Assembly (NCBI GenBank): GCA_021228405.1 | Contig: JAJQRF010000001.1 | Coordinates: forward strand, 248,001-312,000 | Length of the DNA: 64,000 nucleotides | Source of the DNA: Pyrinomonadaceae bacterium | GTDB lineage: Bacteria > Acidobacteriota > Blastocatellia > Pyrinomonadales > Pyrinomonadaceae | Reading direction: 5' to 3' | Shown here: one piece after another, positions 45,630-55,527 of the stretch | Layout of the letters: each line of letters opens with the position of its first letter | Numbering within the stretch: the first letter of the stretch is position 1 | Position numbers and translations under genes: made by a program | Notes under the pieces: generated by a model | Told to the model about the DNA's origin: nothing | What the model saw: only the letters and a program-made list of their open reading frames with translations | Databases searched by the model: none

Positions 45630-48600
45630 ATGAAAAACCCCGGAATTGCCGGAAAGCTTGCCGGCGCATTCATTCAATCGAAACTCACGCCGTTGATAAT
45701 TGCGGCTTCGATTCTGCTCGGACTCGGCGCGGTCGTGATGCTTCCGCGTGAAGAAGAACCGCAGATTATCGTGCCGATGATCGACGTGATGGTGCAAATG
45801 CCCGGCGCGTCGGCGAAGGAAGTCGAAGAACGCGTCACGAAACCGATGGAAAAACTGCTCTGGGAAATTCCGGGAGTTGAATATATTTACTCGACTTCTT
45901 CGACGGGTCTTTCGATGGCGATCATTCGTTTCAAAGTCGGGCAAAACGAAGAAGATGCAATAGTTAGACTGAATCAAAAACTCTTTGCGAATGTGGATTT
46001 GATTCCGAGCGGAGCCAACCAGCCGCTCGTCAAACCGCGTTCGATCGACGATGTCCCGATTCTCGCGCTGACGCTTTCCAGTGCGAGTTCCGACCATTTC
46101 ACGCTCCGGCGCATCGCCGCGCAGTTGACCGATCAGATCAAGGAAATCAACGATATTTCTGAGGTAAAAATAATCGGCGGTCAGCGTCGCCAAGTTCGCG
46201 TTTTGCTCGATGAAGCGAAAATGTCTTCGAGAAACATCGCTCCGGCGGCGATTATTCCGATGCTTCAACAATCAAATCAGCAGATTACGGCGGGAACGAT
46301 CTCATCGCAAAACAAAGAAGCAATCATTGAAACGGGAAATTTTTTCAAAAATTCCGAAGATGTCGGCAACCTCGTTGTCGGAGTTTTCGGCGGTCGTCCC
46401 GTATTTTTGCGCGACGTGGCGACGATTTCCGACGGCGCGGAGGAACCTGCCGATTATGTAATGTTCGGACACGGCGCGGGCGAAAAACGCGAAGCGAACG
46501 CAGAACAAAAAGCGTCTGGCGTTGAACCTGCCGTCACGATTGCCGTTTCAAAGCGAAAAGGCACGAGCGCGATCGAAATCGCACGCAATGTTTTGGAAAA
46601 AGTCGAGGCGCAAAAAGGGATTTATATTCAGAATAATGTTCGCGTGACGACGACGCGAAATTACGGTGAAACGGCGGCGGAAAAATCGAACGAATTATTG
46701 CTTCATATGTTGGTCGCGATCGTTTCGGTTTCGATCTTGATTATGTTCGCGCTCGGTTTCCGCGAATCGGGAATCGTCGCAACCGCGATTCCTGTGACAC
46801 TTGCGCTGACTCTGGCGGTCTTTTATTTTTACGGTTACACGCTCAACCGCATCACGCTTTTCGCCTTGATCTTTTCAATCGGAATTTTGGTCGATGATGC
46901 CATCGTGGTCGTCGAAAATATGACGCGGCATTACGGTCTGCCCGAAAATAAAGGGCGTTCGCTCGTTTCGATTGCCGTCGATGCGGTCGATGAAGTTGGA
47001 AATCCGACTATTCTGGCGACATTTGCGGTAATCGCGGCGATTTTGCCGATGGCGTTCGTGAGCGGTTTGATGGGACCGTATATGCGTCCGATTCCGGTCG
47101 GTGCATCGGCGGCGATGATCTTTTCGATGATCGTCGCGTTCGTCGTTACGCCCTGGGCGGCTCTCAAAATGCTTAAACCCGATACGAAACACGAACACGG
47201 AAAGGAAGGTTTTACGACGCGTCTTTACCGCAAAGTGATGCACGGCATCATCGTTGAACCTTTCTGGCGATATTCATTTTTAGCAGGCGTGGTTTTTCTT
47301 CTGCTTGCCGCCGCTTCGCTCGTCGCCTTGAAATTCGTCAAGGTGAAAATGCTTCCGTTCGACAATAAATCCGAGTTTCAGGTCATCATCGATATGCCGG
47401 AAGGCTCGACTCTGGAAGAAACCGCCGCCGTTACGCGCGAGCTTGCTCAATATGTCGGCACGATTCCCGAAGTCATCGATTATCAAATGTATGTCGGCAC
47501 AGCTTCGCCTTATAATTTCAACGGCTTAGTGCGTCATTATTTCCTAAGGCGCGGCTCGAATGTCGCTGATATTCAGGTCAATCTTCTCGAAAAGGGCGAA
47601 CGCTCGGCGCAAAGCCACGATATTGCAAAGCGCGTTCGTCCCGAACTCCAAAAAATCGCACGCAAATACGGCGCGAATGTCAAAGTTGCCGAGGTTCCGC
47701 CCGGTCCGCCCGTTCTGCAAACTATCGTCGCTGAAGTTTACGGTCCTGCCTACGAACGTCAGATCGAGATTGCCAAAAATATCCGCGACATCCTCGAAAA
47801 CACTGAAGGCGTGGTCGATGTCGATTGGTATGTCGAGGACGATCAAACGAAATATAACTTGAAAATAAACAAGGAAAAAGCCGCGATTAGCGGAATTACT
47901 GCCGAACAGATCGCGCAAACACTTAAAGTTGCGGTTGATGGAATGAACGTCGGTTTGCTTCACGTTCCGAATGAAAAAGAAGACGTTTACATAAATCTTC
48001 GTCTGCCGAAAGCCGAACGTTCGAGCCTTGCAGATTTACAACAGATCAAGGTTATCGGCAATCAGGGAAATCTTGTTTCCGTCAGCGAGTTTGTCGAAGT
48101 TCAGCAAAAAAAAGCCGATAAATCCATTTATCACAAAAACTTAATGCCCGTTGTTTACGTCACGGCAGATGTGGCGGGTGAGGTCGAAAGTCCGGTTTAT
48201 GCGATTCTCGGTTTGAACGGTAAGATCGCCGAAATGAAAGTGCCCGAAGGCTACGAACTCGAAAGATACGTCGCCTCTCAGCCGTTTTTGACGAACAAAT
48301 ATTCAATGAAATGGGACGGCGAATGGCATATTACCTACGAAGTTTTCCGCGATATGGGCATTGCTTTCGCGGCGGTGATGGTCTTGATTTACATTCTCGT
48401 CGTCGGCTGGTTTCAATCGTTCAAGACTCCGCTCACGATCATGGCGGCGATTCCGTTTTCGCTCGTCGGAATTTTACCCGCACACGCTTTGATGGGCGCG
48501 TTTTTCACGGCAACTTCGATGATCGGATTTATTGCCGGAGCGGGAATCGTCGTGCGAAATTCGATTATTCTGGTTGATTTCGTTGAACTCCGAATGAAAC

Positions 48601-49670
48601 ACGGAATGCCGCTCGTCGATGCGGTCGTCGATGCCGGCGCGGTGCGTTTTCGACCGATGCTTTTAACGGCGGCGGCAGTCATCGTCGGTTCCGCCGTGAT
48701 GCTTGCCGATCCGATCTTTCAAGGCTTGGCGATTTCCCTGATGGCTGGCGAAGTCGCTTCGCTGTTGCTTTCACGAATGGCGGTTCCCGTTTTGTTTTAT
48801 TTGAGCGAACGCAAAAAAAATGTTGAAACCGTTGCTGGATCGAATGAAAAATCGATTCTTTGCCCGACGGATTTCAGTCCGCAATCGGGAGTTGCATTAA
48901 GCTATGCCGAAAAAATTGCGAATGCTTTCGGTGCGAAACTGAAAATTTTACACGCTCACGAAGCAGATTTACCGCCGTATTTTACCGAATCTCAGCTTGA
49001 TGAAATTGCTTCGGAAGAAAATCAGGTCGAGAATGAAAACATTGTGCAAATAAAAACATTTGCGAAAGAGATTCTCGCACCGGAAACGGATTTCGAGGCA
49101 GTTTTTATAGATGACTCGGTAGTTTCGGCAATTTTGGCGGAAGCCGAAAAAGGCAAAACGCTTTTGATCGCGCTGGGAACCGCTGGACGCGGCGAAATCG
49201 GGAAATTGCGTTTCGGTTCAGTTGCCGAAACTGTTTTGAGAGAGTCCGAAACAGCGGTTTTGACGGCAAACGCAAAGGTAAAAAAAGCGGAAAACGATGA
49301 CATCAAACGCATTATTTGCCCGGTCGATCTTTCAAAGGAATCGGAAAACGCCTTTAAATTTGCGACCGATCTGGCGCAGGCTTTAAACGCCGAATTAACC
49401 GTGATCCGAGTTTTATCGAAAGACGATTCGACCGAAAAGAAGCCGCTTTGCGATTGGATCTCTGATGAGGCAAGGGAAAAATGCAGAATTCGTGAGGTCG
49501 TCAAAAAAGGTGATTACATCGAACAGATTTTCAGCGAAATTGCAGAGCAGAAAGCCGATCTTGTCGTCGTCGGAGTCGATCACGGACTTTTTTCAGACCA
49601 AAGTTTGGGAAAGCAAACCATAAAAATCATCAACGAAGCAAGCTGTCCGATAATTTCCGTTTTTCATTAA
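45630..49670 (+). CDS. RND efflux permease fused to two universal stress protein domains
   Basis: Residues 1-1065 of this 1346-aa protein are a complete RND transporter. They comprise twelve membrane helices, two large periplasmic loops, and helix 4 with [17 protein letters not shown] holding the proton-relay aspartates. After the last helix and a short linker, residues about 1075-1212 form a universal stress protein (USP) domain with the ATP-binding pattern G-x2-G-x9-G-S (from about residue 1182). Residues about 1225-1346 form a second USP domain whose glycine motif is degenerate. Both are cytoplasmic by topology. The reading frame is continuous and the linker natural, so a sequencing join is unlikely. 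Nucleotide or stress control of the pump is the obvious inference. The substrate is unknown. Confidence 0.93.
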   Translation: MKNPGIAGKLAGAFIQSKLTPLIIAASILLGLGAVVMLPREEEPQIIVPMIDVMVQMPGASAKEVEERVTKPMEKLLWEIPGVEYIYSTSSTGLSMAIIRFKVGQNEEDAIVRLNQKLFANVDLIPSGANQPLVKPRSIDDVPILALTLSSASSDHFTLRRIAAQLTDQIKEINDISEVKIIGGQRRQVRVLLDEAKMSSRNIAPAAIIPMLQQSNQQITAGTISSQNKEAIIETGNFFKNSEDVGNLVVGVFGGRPVFLRDVATISDGAEEPADYVMFGHGAGEKREANAEQKASGVEPAVTIAVSKRKGTSAIEIARNVLEKVEAQKGIYIQNNVRVTTTRNYGETAAEKSNELLLHMLVAIVSVSILIMFALGFRESGIVATAIPVTLALTLAVFYFYGYTLNRITLFALIFSIGILVDDAIVVVENMTRHYGLPENKGRSLVSIAVDAVDEVGNPTILATFAVIAAILPMAFVSGLMGPYMRPIPVGASAAMIFSMIVAFVVTPWAALKMLKPDTKHEHGKEGFTTRLYRKVMHGIIVEPFWRYSFLAGVVFLLLAAASLVALKFVKVKMLPFDNKSEFQVIIDMPEGSTLEETAAVTRELAQYVGTIPEVIDYQMYVGTASPYNFNGLVRHYFLRRGSNVADIQVNLLEKGERSAQSHDIAKRVRPELQKIARKYGANVKVAEVPPGPPVLQTIVAEVYGPAYERQIEIAKNIRDILENTEGVVDVDWYVEDDQTKYNLKINKEKAAISGITAEQIAQTLKVAVDGMNVGLLHVPNEKEDVYINLRLPKAERSSLADLQQIKVIGNQGNLVSVSEFVEVQQKKADKSIYHKNLMPVVYVTADVAGEVESPVYAILGLNGKIAEMKVPEGYELERYVASQPFLTNKYSMKWDGEWHITYEVFRDMGIAFAAVMVLIYILVVGWFQSFKTPLTIMAAIPFSLVGILPAHALMGAFFTATSMIGFIAGAGIVVRNSIILVDFVELRMKHGMPLVDAVVDAGAVRFRPMLLTAAAVIVGSAVMLADPIFQGLAISLMAGEVASLLLSRMAVPVLFYLSERKKNVETVAGSNEKSILCPTDFSPQSGVALSYAEKIANAFGAKLKILHAHEADLPPYFTESQLDEIASEENQVENENIVQIKTFAKEILAPETDFEAVFIDDSVVSAILAEAEKGKTLLIALGTAGRGEIGKLRFGSVAETVLRESETAVLTANAKVKKAENDDIKRIICPVDLSKESENAFKFATDLAQALNAELTVIRVLSKDDSTEKKPLCDWISDEAREKCRIREVVKKGDYIEQIFSEIAEQKADLVVVGVDHGLFSDQSLGKQTIKIINEASCPIISVFH

Positions 49671-49760
49671 ATCTTATCAAAACCTACAGAAAATCGGGAG
49701 AATCTTCAATAGTTCGCCCGATTTTTATCTCTCCGAAAAAATTTCTTTCAATTTTTCAAA

Positions 49761-49804
49761 AAAAAATGTCTTGGTTTTCCTTAAAACGTCGCGTTAATAG
49801 ATAG
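49761..49804 (+). promoter_or_regulatory. ECF-type promoter, copy 1
   Basis: ATGTC (49766-49770), 16 bases, then CGTC (49787-49790) continues as ACGTCGCGTTAATAGATAG. The spacing and the CGTC -10 core are those of ECF sigma promoters. A five-bp hairpin with a T8 loop (GGACG/CGTCC) follows at 49805-49822. It lies about 55 bases before the orphan gene at 49862. It is almost identical to copy 2 at 50378-50421. Confidence 0.65.
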
Positions 49805-49861
49805 GGGACGTTTTTTTTCGTCCGGTCTTGTCTGAAAAAAAAATAAGGATTCATAAAATCA

Positions 49862-50311
49862 GTGTTTTTATTACAAGAGCAGCATACCGATATAGAGCAG
49901 CTTAGGGTGGAATTTAATAAGAAATTCAATATTTGCGAAAACGGCACAGGTAACGGAGCGCAATTTTGGGTTCATATTTCAGAGGATAACGACACCTTTG
50001 AGATCATAAGTGACTGGCAGGTAACAATTCGCCATCATTATGAAAATTGGAGCGGAACGATTTCGTCGGAAAAACCGGGGAAAATCTTGCAGACTCCGAA
50101 TTTGTCGGGAATTTTTCACGTCACGGTCACGGCAAAGATCGGAGATAATCCGATTTCGCGCGAAATCGAACCTTTAGAGGGAAGCAATCGAAATATCGGT
50201 TGTAATTCAAATTACGCGGCGATGATCGGGATCGAGGCTTTGCCGAGCGGCGCGGATGCGCGTTACTGGACGGTTTGGGATGCGGTCGAGATGTCGGAAA
50301 ACGAAGATTAG
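49862..50311 (+). CDS. Orphan protein controlled by ECF-type promoter 1
   Basis: This 149-aa protein has no signal peptide, membrane segment or motif I recognise. It is polar, with several Asp/Glu-Asn stretches and two cysteines, and a middle part of alternating hydrophobic residues (WQVTIRHHYENWSG, FHVTVTAKIG) that looks like a beta-sandwich. The start is uncertain: GTG at 49862 follows AAGGA at a long distance. It belongs with the sigma factor and kinase by its promoter and by having a counterpart orphan (54821) at the other end of the cluster. The two orphan proteins are not obviously similar. Confidence 0.65.
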   Translation: MFLLQEQHTDIEQLRVEFNKKFNICENGTGNGAQFWVHISEDNDTFEIISDWQVTIRHHYENWSGTISSEKPGKILQTPNLSGIFHVTVTAKIGDNPISREIEPLEGSNRNIGCNSNYAAMIGIEALPSGADARYWTVWDAVEMSENED

Positions 50312-50377
50312 AAACTTCTTTTTTGAAATTTTCGGATGAAAAAAGATCGAATTTCAAGTCTTTCAAAAAAAAATTGA

Positions 50378-50421
50378 AAAAAATGTCTCCTTTTTTTCAA
50401 AAACGTCGCGTTAATAGATAG
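50378..50421 (+). promoter_or_regulatory. ECF-type promoter, copy 2, upstream of the sigma factor gene
   Basis: ATGTC (50383-50387), 16 bases, CGTC (50404-50407) and the same ACGTCGCGTTAATAGATAG block as copy 1. It is followed by an 8-bp hairpin (TTTTGGTT / AACCAAAA, 50432-50450). It lies 550 bases before the probable sigma start, with a terminator-like hairpin between, and may autoregulate the sigma operon or produce a short leader RNA. Confidence 0.65.
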
Positions 50422-50642
50422 AGGCAATTTTTTTTGGTTGCGAACCAAAACGGATCAGCGGCAATTGGAAACGATTGAATGTAAAGTCAGAACAGAGGGA
50501 AGAAAACGAGTGATTATTATTTTTGAATAAAAAGACAGCAGGACAAATTCGGAGAGGTAATTTATATTGGATTGCCCCCCAAACATTAAAAAATTCTTCT
50601 TATTTGTTTTGCTTAGAGATTAAAAGCCCCCTAACCCCCCGG
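50422..50642 (+). other. Non-coding leader between ECF promoter 2 and the attenuator hairpin
   Basis: No credible gene is visible in this stretch. Only peptides under 20 codons open, the best being a TTG frame at about 50567 after GGAGAGG. Runs of CCCCCC occur near 50575 and 50635. Together with the hairpin that follows, a 300-base untranslated transcript is possible. Confidence 0.4.
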
Positions 50643-50712
50643 AAGCGGCTTTGGTTATAAAAATTAAACAAAGCAATTTTTAAGGTAAATCTAAAGCCGC
50701 TTTTTTAATTCT
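50643..50712 (+). terminator. Terminator-like hairpin inside the sigma factor leader
   Basis: AAGCGGCTTT (50643-50652) pairs with AAAGCCGCTT (about 50693-50702), with a second inner pairing of AAAAATT and AATTTTT. Six T residues follow. It stands between ECF promoter 2 and the sigma gene, so it could end the orphan/leader transcript or act as an attenuator. Confidence 0.65.
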
Positions 50713-50968
50713 GACCTAACGGATATTTGCATTCATAATCGAAGAATTCCGAAATACGGAAGATTCAAATTTTTTAACTAGTAAACCTGCTGAAAATCAG
50801 TCTCTCTAATCAACCTCATTCCAATTGCTGCTAATCCTCACTTTTTTATAAGTTTATGTGACATCAAAGTTTATGGAAATTGCGAAAAGAAATATTTTGA
50901 CTTTGGTTTTGGGTTCCTGTAATCTCACTGTATTAAGTGCGAACTCCCAACGCTTTTTTGGACTTTTG

Positions 50969-51571
50969 ATGTCTCCCGATTCTAATCCAAATGAAGAAAC
51001 GATCGGAAAAGCACGTCTGGAAGAAAGCGATAATCGCCAAACTCTCGACGCGCTGATGCCCTATGTTTACGAAGAACTTCACCGTCAGGCACACCGCTAC
51101 CTGCGTCACGAACGCGCCAATCACACACTTCAAACAACAGCTTTAATCAATGAGGTTTATCTGCGTCTTGCCGTGCAGGAAGAAATGCGTTGGCAAAACA
51201 GGGCGCAGTTTTTCGGCATTGCCGCCAATATGATGCGGCGCATTCTGGTCGATTATGCCAAGTCAAAGCAACGTTTCAAACGCGGCGGCGGCGAGGAAGA
51301 TTTGCCGATCGAAGAAGCAATGACCATTGCGGTCGATACGTCAGGCGAACAGCGAAACATCGATCTGATCCTGCTGGACGAAGCGTTGGATAAACTTTCA
51401 AAGTTTGATGAACGGCAGGCGCGCATCGTCGAACTCAGGTATTTCAGCGGTTTGACCGTCGAGGAAGCCGCCGAAGTTTTGGATCTTTCGGAAAAAACCA
51501 TTGTTCGTGAATGGAAAATTGCCAAGGCTTGGCTCCGTCGCGAAATAAATTCGGAAACTCTTGAGCGATAA
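50969..51571 (+). CDS. ECF-like RNA polymerase sigma factor (TIGR02999 type)
   Basis: This 200-aa sigma factor contains region 2 (LMPYVYEELHRQAHRYL, then ALINEVYLRLA) and region 4 (LRYFSGLTVEEAAEVLDLSEKTIVREWKIAKAWL). It lacks region 3. The NHTLQTTALINEVYLRLA phrase is typical of the TIGR02999 group found beside Ser/Thr kinases in Acidobacteriota and Planctomycetes. The start is uncertain: the ATG at 50969 fits the family length, while an in-frame GTG at 50858 would add 37 residues of unrelated sequence. Its stop overlaps the kinase start by 11 bases. It probably reads the two ECF-style promoters nearby, which would make it autoregulated. Confidence 0.9.
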   Translation: MSPDSNPNEETIGKARLEESDNRQTLDALMPYVYEELHRQAHRYLRHERANHTLQTTALINEVYLRLAVQEEMRWQNRAQFFGIAANMMRRILVDYAKSKQRFKRGGGEEDLPIEEAMTIAVDTSGEQRNIDLILLDEALDKLSKFDERQARIVELRYFSGLTVEEAAEVLDLSEKTIVREWKIAKAWLRREINSETLER

Positions 51572-54500
51572 AAACTGGGAAAATGTTAAAGACCTGTTCA
51601 GCGAGGCGATCGAAAAACCGCCCGAAGAACGCGATGCGTTTCTCGAAAAAGCGTGTGCCGATCAGTCTTTGCGCGAGGAAGTCCGTCAGCTTTTAAGATC
51701 GTATGAAGAAGACGACGAATTTATGGAAAACGCCGCCGTCGGCGAAGTCGCGGACATCATCGTCGCCGAAACGGAAGAGAATCTATTCGATGAACTGGTC
51801 GGTCGTTACGAAATAAAATCACTGCTCGGCGAAGGCGGAATGGGTAAGGTTTATCTGGCAAAAGATACCCAACTCGAACGCCTCGCCGCCGTTAAAATAC
51901 TCCTGACTTACTATTCGGATGACGAACATCGCATCAAACGCTTTTTTCAGGAAGCAAAATCGGCATCTGCGCTCAATCATCCGAATATTCTGACGATCTA
52001 CGAGATCGGAAGCTTCAAGGATACTTATTTCATTGCCACCGAGTATGTCAAAGGCGAAACTCTGCGCCACAGGCAAAAACGCAAACGTCTTTCCCTGAGC
52101 GAGATTGCGAAAATTTCGCTTCAGGTCGTTTCCGCGCTGAAAGCCGCACACGAAGCGAAGATCGTTCACCGTGATATTAAGCCGGAAAACATTATGATCC
52201 GAAAAGACGGTTTGGTGAAAATCCTCGATTTCGGATTGGCAAAACTCGTCGCCGATAAGCAGAACAAACTCGATTCGCAATTCGGCAGAATTAATCTCGT
52301 CAATACGGCTCCGCGCGTCGTTTTGGGAACGGTCGCGTATATGTCGCCGGAGCAGGCGCGCGGAAAACAAACCGATTTTCGGACGGACATCTGGAGTTTC
52401 GGCGTTTGTCTATACGAACTGCTCGCCGGATTTTCACCCTTTAGGGGCGAAACGATGAACGATCAGATCGCTGAAATCCTGACCGTCGAACCAACGCCTC
52501 TGAGTCCCGAAATACCTTCCGAGTTGAAGCGTATCGTCGGCAAATGCTTAAAGAAAAACGCCGACGAACGTTATCGAAATGCGGATGAATTGCTGACCGA
52601 TCTGACCGTTTTTGAAAGCACCTTGCTGGACACCGAACCGACCGAGAAAATAACTTCCTACACGGAGGTTCAAAACACTGCCGGAAATCGTATCAAGACA
52701 ATTTTCACCCAACTGACCGCGCCGACCTTTTTACACAGCTTCCGTTCGGTCGCGTTGGTTTCGGTATTGAGTTTATCACTGATTCTGGCAGTTTTCGGGG
52801 TTTACAGTTTTCGTAAAAATTCGGTTTATGCACCGAATCCCGAAGCTGTCCGGTGGTTTAAGGATGCCGGCGAAGCGGCGCGAAACGGCAACGATTTCAA
52901 AGCGCAAAAAATGCTCGAACAAGCCGTTCGGCTCGATGAAAACTATCTTCCGGCACGGGCAAAACTGGCTGAAATTTGGTTCAACCGCGATTATGAGGAC
53001 AAAGCCGCACAAACGATGCTGAAAGTTACGGAATTGATTCCGCAACTCAAGGGTTTATCGGAAAACGAAGAAACATATATTCTAGCCGTAACCGCCACCG
53101 TTCGGCGCGATTACCGGAATGCACTTGCAAAATATGAAGAACTCGCCGAAAATGCGCCCGAAAACGAAAAAGTCTTCGCACTTTTCGATGTCGGCAAAGC
53201 CTTTGAAAAACTCGAAGATTCCAAACGGGCAACCGAAACTTTTGAGGAAGTCGTCCGGCGCGATCCGCAATTTGCGGCGGCTTATCTGCGGCTTGCTTCG
53301 CTTTACTGGTTCGACGAAAAACGCGACCAATCGCTCGAAGCCTTCCGAAAAGCGGAAACTGTTTATTCGTCGCGCAGTGATTACGACGGGTTAGCCACGC
53401 TTTATTATTTGAAAGGCGGTTTGTTCGGTTACAACGACGAATTTCCCGAAGCCGTAAAAAATTTGGAAAAATCGTTGGAAATTTCCAAAGCGACCAACAA
53501 TTTAGGGCTTGAGATCAGAACAATGCTCGCGCTTGGCGGCGTGAAATTTTCGATCGGTGAAAATCAGCAGGCGCAAGAGATAATCAAAGAAGGTTTGAGC
53601 CTGGCGCAAGCCGAAAACCTCGAATATTTTGCAACCACCGGCTTGATCGATCTCGGAATGGTTTACACGCTGAAAGGCGATTATGCCGAAGCCGAAAAAA
53701 ACGTTCAGCAAGCCTTGCAAATATCACGTGTCAACGGCAGTAAGCTGATCGAAGCACAGGCTTTGACTCTGCTCGGAAGCATCGCGCTTGACAGGATCAA
53801 ACCACGTGAAGCGGTCGCGTATGTCGAACCGGCATTGAAATATTACGATGAAACCAACGCAAAACCGCAAAAAGCCAGATGTTTGCTGATTCTCGGAATT
53901 TCGCTGATCCAGACCGGAAAATATGATCGTGCAATCGAGATTTTAAGGCAATTAAGTGAAAACGCGGTCGAGGCGAACGATCTTAGTTTAAAGGCGCAAG
54001 CCGAGGAAAACATCGGAAACGCGCTCATCCAGACCGGAAATTACAGCGAGGCGTTGGATTATATAAATAAAAGTCTGGAGATCAACCAAAATCTCGGGCT
54101 GGAGCAGAACACCGGATACAATCAAGCTTCGCTGTCACTGATCTTCAGTGAACTCGGCAGACTCAACGAATCTGCCAAACTTTCAAATTTGAGTGAACAA
54201 ACCGCCGTAAAAAGCGAGGACATCAGGCTTGCCGCCGAAATAAATCTCATCAAGGCAAACAAGGCTTTATACGAAAACAATTTTTCGGAAGCGATCAAAC
54301 AAAGCCAACTTGCCGTTCAAAAAATCGAAAACAAAAATTTCGAGATAATAATCTCGGCAAATTTAATATATTCCCTTGCGGAACTGCGTCGTGATAATAT
54401 AGCTAAAGCCGATGAATATTTTTCAAAGGCTGAAGATGTTTTGACCAATTCCGAAAACCCGAAAACTTCCGCTGAGTTTCAGTTGGTCAAATCCGAAATC

Positions 54501-54785
54501 TTAATCAAAAAAAATCTCCCTGATGAGGCGTTGTCGGCGGCATTGAGTGCCAGAGAAAAATTTGCTTCGTTAAAAAACAAACCTTCAGAATGGCGTTCCG
54601 CTGCAATGGCTTTGATAGCCGTTTCAATGCTGAAAGACACGCAAAAAATTTCGGAATTCAAATCCGAATCTGCAACACTTTTCAATTCTCTGAATCAACT
54701 TTGGGGAAATGAAAACTTCCAGAAATTTCGTTTGAGAAAGGATATTGCACTTTTGCTTTCTCAAACCGACAAGATTGAAGGGTAA
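51561..54785 (+). CDS. Membrane Ser/Thr protein kinase with TPR sensor region
   Basis: This 1074-aa protein begins at a TTG inside the sigma gene. Residues 1-60 are a conserved helical segment found in sigma-associated kinases. The kinase domain (about 82-345) has GEGGMGKVY, the AVKIL lysine, HRDIKPEN, DFGLAK and SPEQARG, so it should be active. One membrane helix (about 394-415) follows, then about 14 TPR-like helical repeats (about 430-1040) on the outer side by topology. Such kinases are thought to phosphorylate or release the partner sigma factor after the TPR region senses a signal. No zinc-finger anti-sigma gene is present, which favours control by phosphorylation. Confidence 0.93.
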   Translation: MSDKNWENVKDLFSEAIEKPPEERDAFLEKACADQSLREEVRQLLRSYEEDDEFMENAAVGEVADIIVAETEENLFDELVGRYEIKSLLGEGGMGKVYLAKDTQLERLAAVKILLTYYSDDEHRIKRFFQEAKSASALNHPNILTIYEIGSFKDTYFIATEYVKGETLRHRQKRKRLSLSEIAKISLQVVSALKAAHEAKIVHRDIKPENIMIRKDGLVKILDFGLAKLVADKQNKLDSQFGRINLVNTAPRVVLGTVAYMSPEQARGKQTDFRTDIWSFGVCLYELLAGFSPFRGETMNDQIAEILTVEPTPLSPEIPSELKRIVGKCLKKNADERYRNADELLTDLTVFESTLLDTEPTEKITSYTEVQNTAGNRIKTIFTQLTAPTFLHSFRSVALVSVLSLSLILAVFGVYSFRKNSVYAPNPEAVRWFKDAGEAARNGNDFKAQKMLEQAVRLDENYLPARAKLAEIWFNRDYEDKAAQTMLKVTELIPQLKGLSENEETYILAVTATVRRDYRNALAKYEELAENAPENEKVFALFDVGKAFEKLEDSKRATETFEEVVRRDPQFAAAYLRLASLYWFDEKRDQSLEAFRKAETVYSSRSDYDGLATLYYLKGGLFGYNDEFPEAVKNLEKSLEISKATNNLGLEIRTMLALGGVKFSIGENQQAQEIIKEGLSLAQAENLEYFATTGLIDLGMVYTLKGDYAEAEKNVQQALQISRVNGSKLIEAQALTLLGSIALDRIKPREAVAYVEPALKYYDETNAKPQKARCLLILGISLIQTGKYDRAIEILRQLSENAVEANDLSLKAQAEENIGNALIQTGNYSEALDYINKSLEINQNLGLEQNTGYNQASLSLIFSELGRLNESAKLSNLSEQTAVKSEDIRLAAEINLIKANKALYENNFSEAIKQSQLAVQKIENKNFEIIISANLIYSLAELRRDNIAKADEYFSKAEDVLTNSENPKTSAEFQLVKSEILIKKNLPDEALSAALSAREKFASLKNKPSEWRSAAMALIAVSMLKDTQKISEFKSESATLFNSLNQLWGNENFQKFRLRKDIALLLSQTDKIEG

Positions 54786-54820
54786 CACCTTTGATAATCA
54801 AGTAATTAAGGAGAAATAAA

Positions 54821-55426
54821 ATGAGTTATCAAGAAAATCCCAGTGAAACTGTAAATGATTGTGAAATGTTGCCGGGAACTACGGTTCGTGTCAAAACTAA
54901 ACCCAAAATCGCTTCTCAGGAAGAAACAACCGATCAGGATTTTTACATCGAGATCAGCTTACCCAATAACGTCGCAGTGGTTCAAAGCGGTCAGGGAAAT
55001 GAATGGACGCTGAGTGATATTCCATTGACAACGTCTATACAGGAAATCGTTATTCAGGAAGGAAATTCTCAAAGCAAGGACTACGAAGAAACCAGTCTGA
55101 ACACGACTACTTATTCCTGCCCGAAAAGAGTTGAAATATATACGGTTGACGACCCGACGGCTCCGCCGTATCTGGTTTTTCAGGAAGTTATCAATAAAGG
55201 CGTGACGGGTTGGCAGATTTATGCTCCAGTTCCCTTTATTATCCAAACGTCGGGCGGAAACGACAGTTGGATGACGGCGATTTCGAGTGAGTATGTCACG
55301 ATGAAACAAGTCGTGGTTTTTGATAATTGTAACTACAGCATTCAACAGCCGCCGCCGCCGGGCGCGGCTCCATTATTTGATATGGGGACGCAATCGGTTC
55401 TGACCGAAGTAGATATTCAAAGTTAA
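54821..55426 (+). CDS. Orphan protein at the end of the sigma-kinase cluster
   Basis: This 201-aa protein shows no recognised domain, signal peptide or membrane segment. It is acidic, with many Thr, Gln and Val residues suggesting beta structure. A proline run (QQPPPPGAAP) precedes the last 20 residues. AAGGAG lies eight bases before the ATG, and it begins 36 bases after the kinase stop, so it is very likely in the same transcript. It may be a substrate or effector of the kinase. A weak hairpin follows; the next gene is convergent. Confidence 0.8.
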   Translation: MSYQENPSETVNDCEMLPGTTVRVKTKPKIASQEETTDQDFYIEISLPNNVAVVQSGQGNEWTLSDIPLTTSIQEIVIQEGNSQSKDYEETSLNTTTYSCPKRVEIYTVDDPTAPPYLVFQEVINKGVTGWQIYAPVPFIIQTSGGNDSWMTAISSEYVTMKQVVVFDNCNYSIQQPPPPGAAPLFDMGTQSVLTEVDIQS

Positions 55427-55527
55427 ACTTTGAAATTAAGGAAGATCAAATTATCTTCTTCAAGTATAATTAAAGTTATTTCGGAATCGGTTATCTTTCC
55501 CTATTTCTGTCGTTGCTTCGCAATAAA

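Noticed and set aside
50858-50968. Longer sigma factor starting at GTG 50858
   Set aside because: The extra 37 residues do not resemble the family N-terminus and no ribosome site precedes the GTG. The ATG at 50969 also lacks a strong one, so the start stays uncertain.
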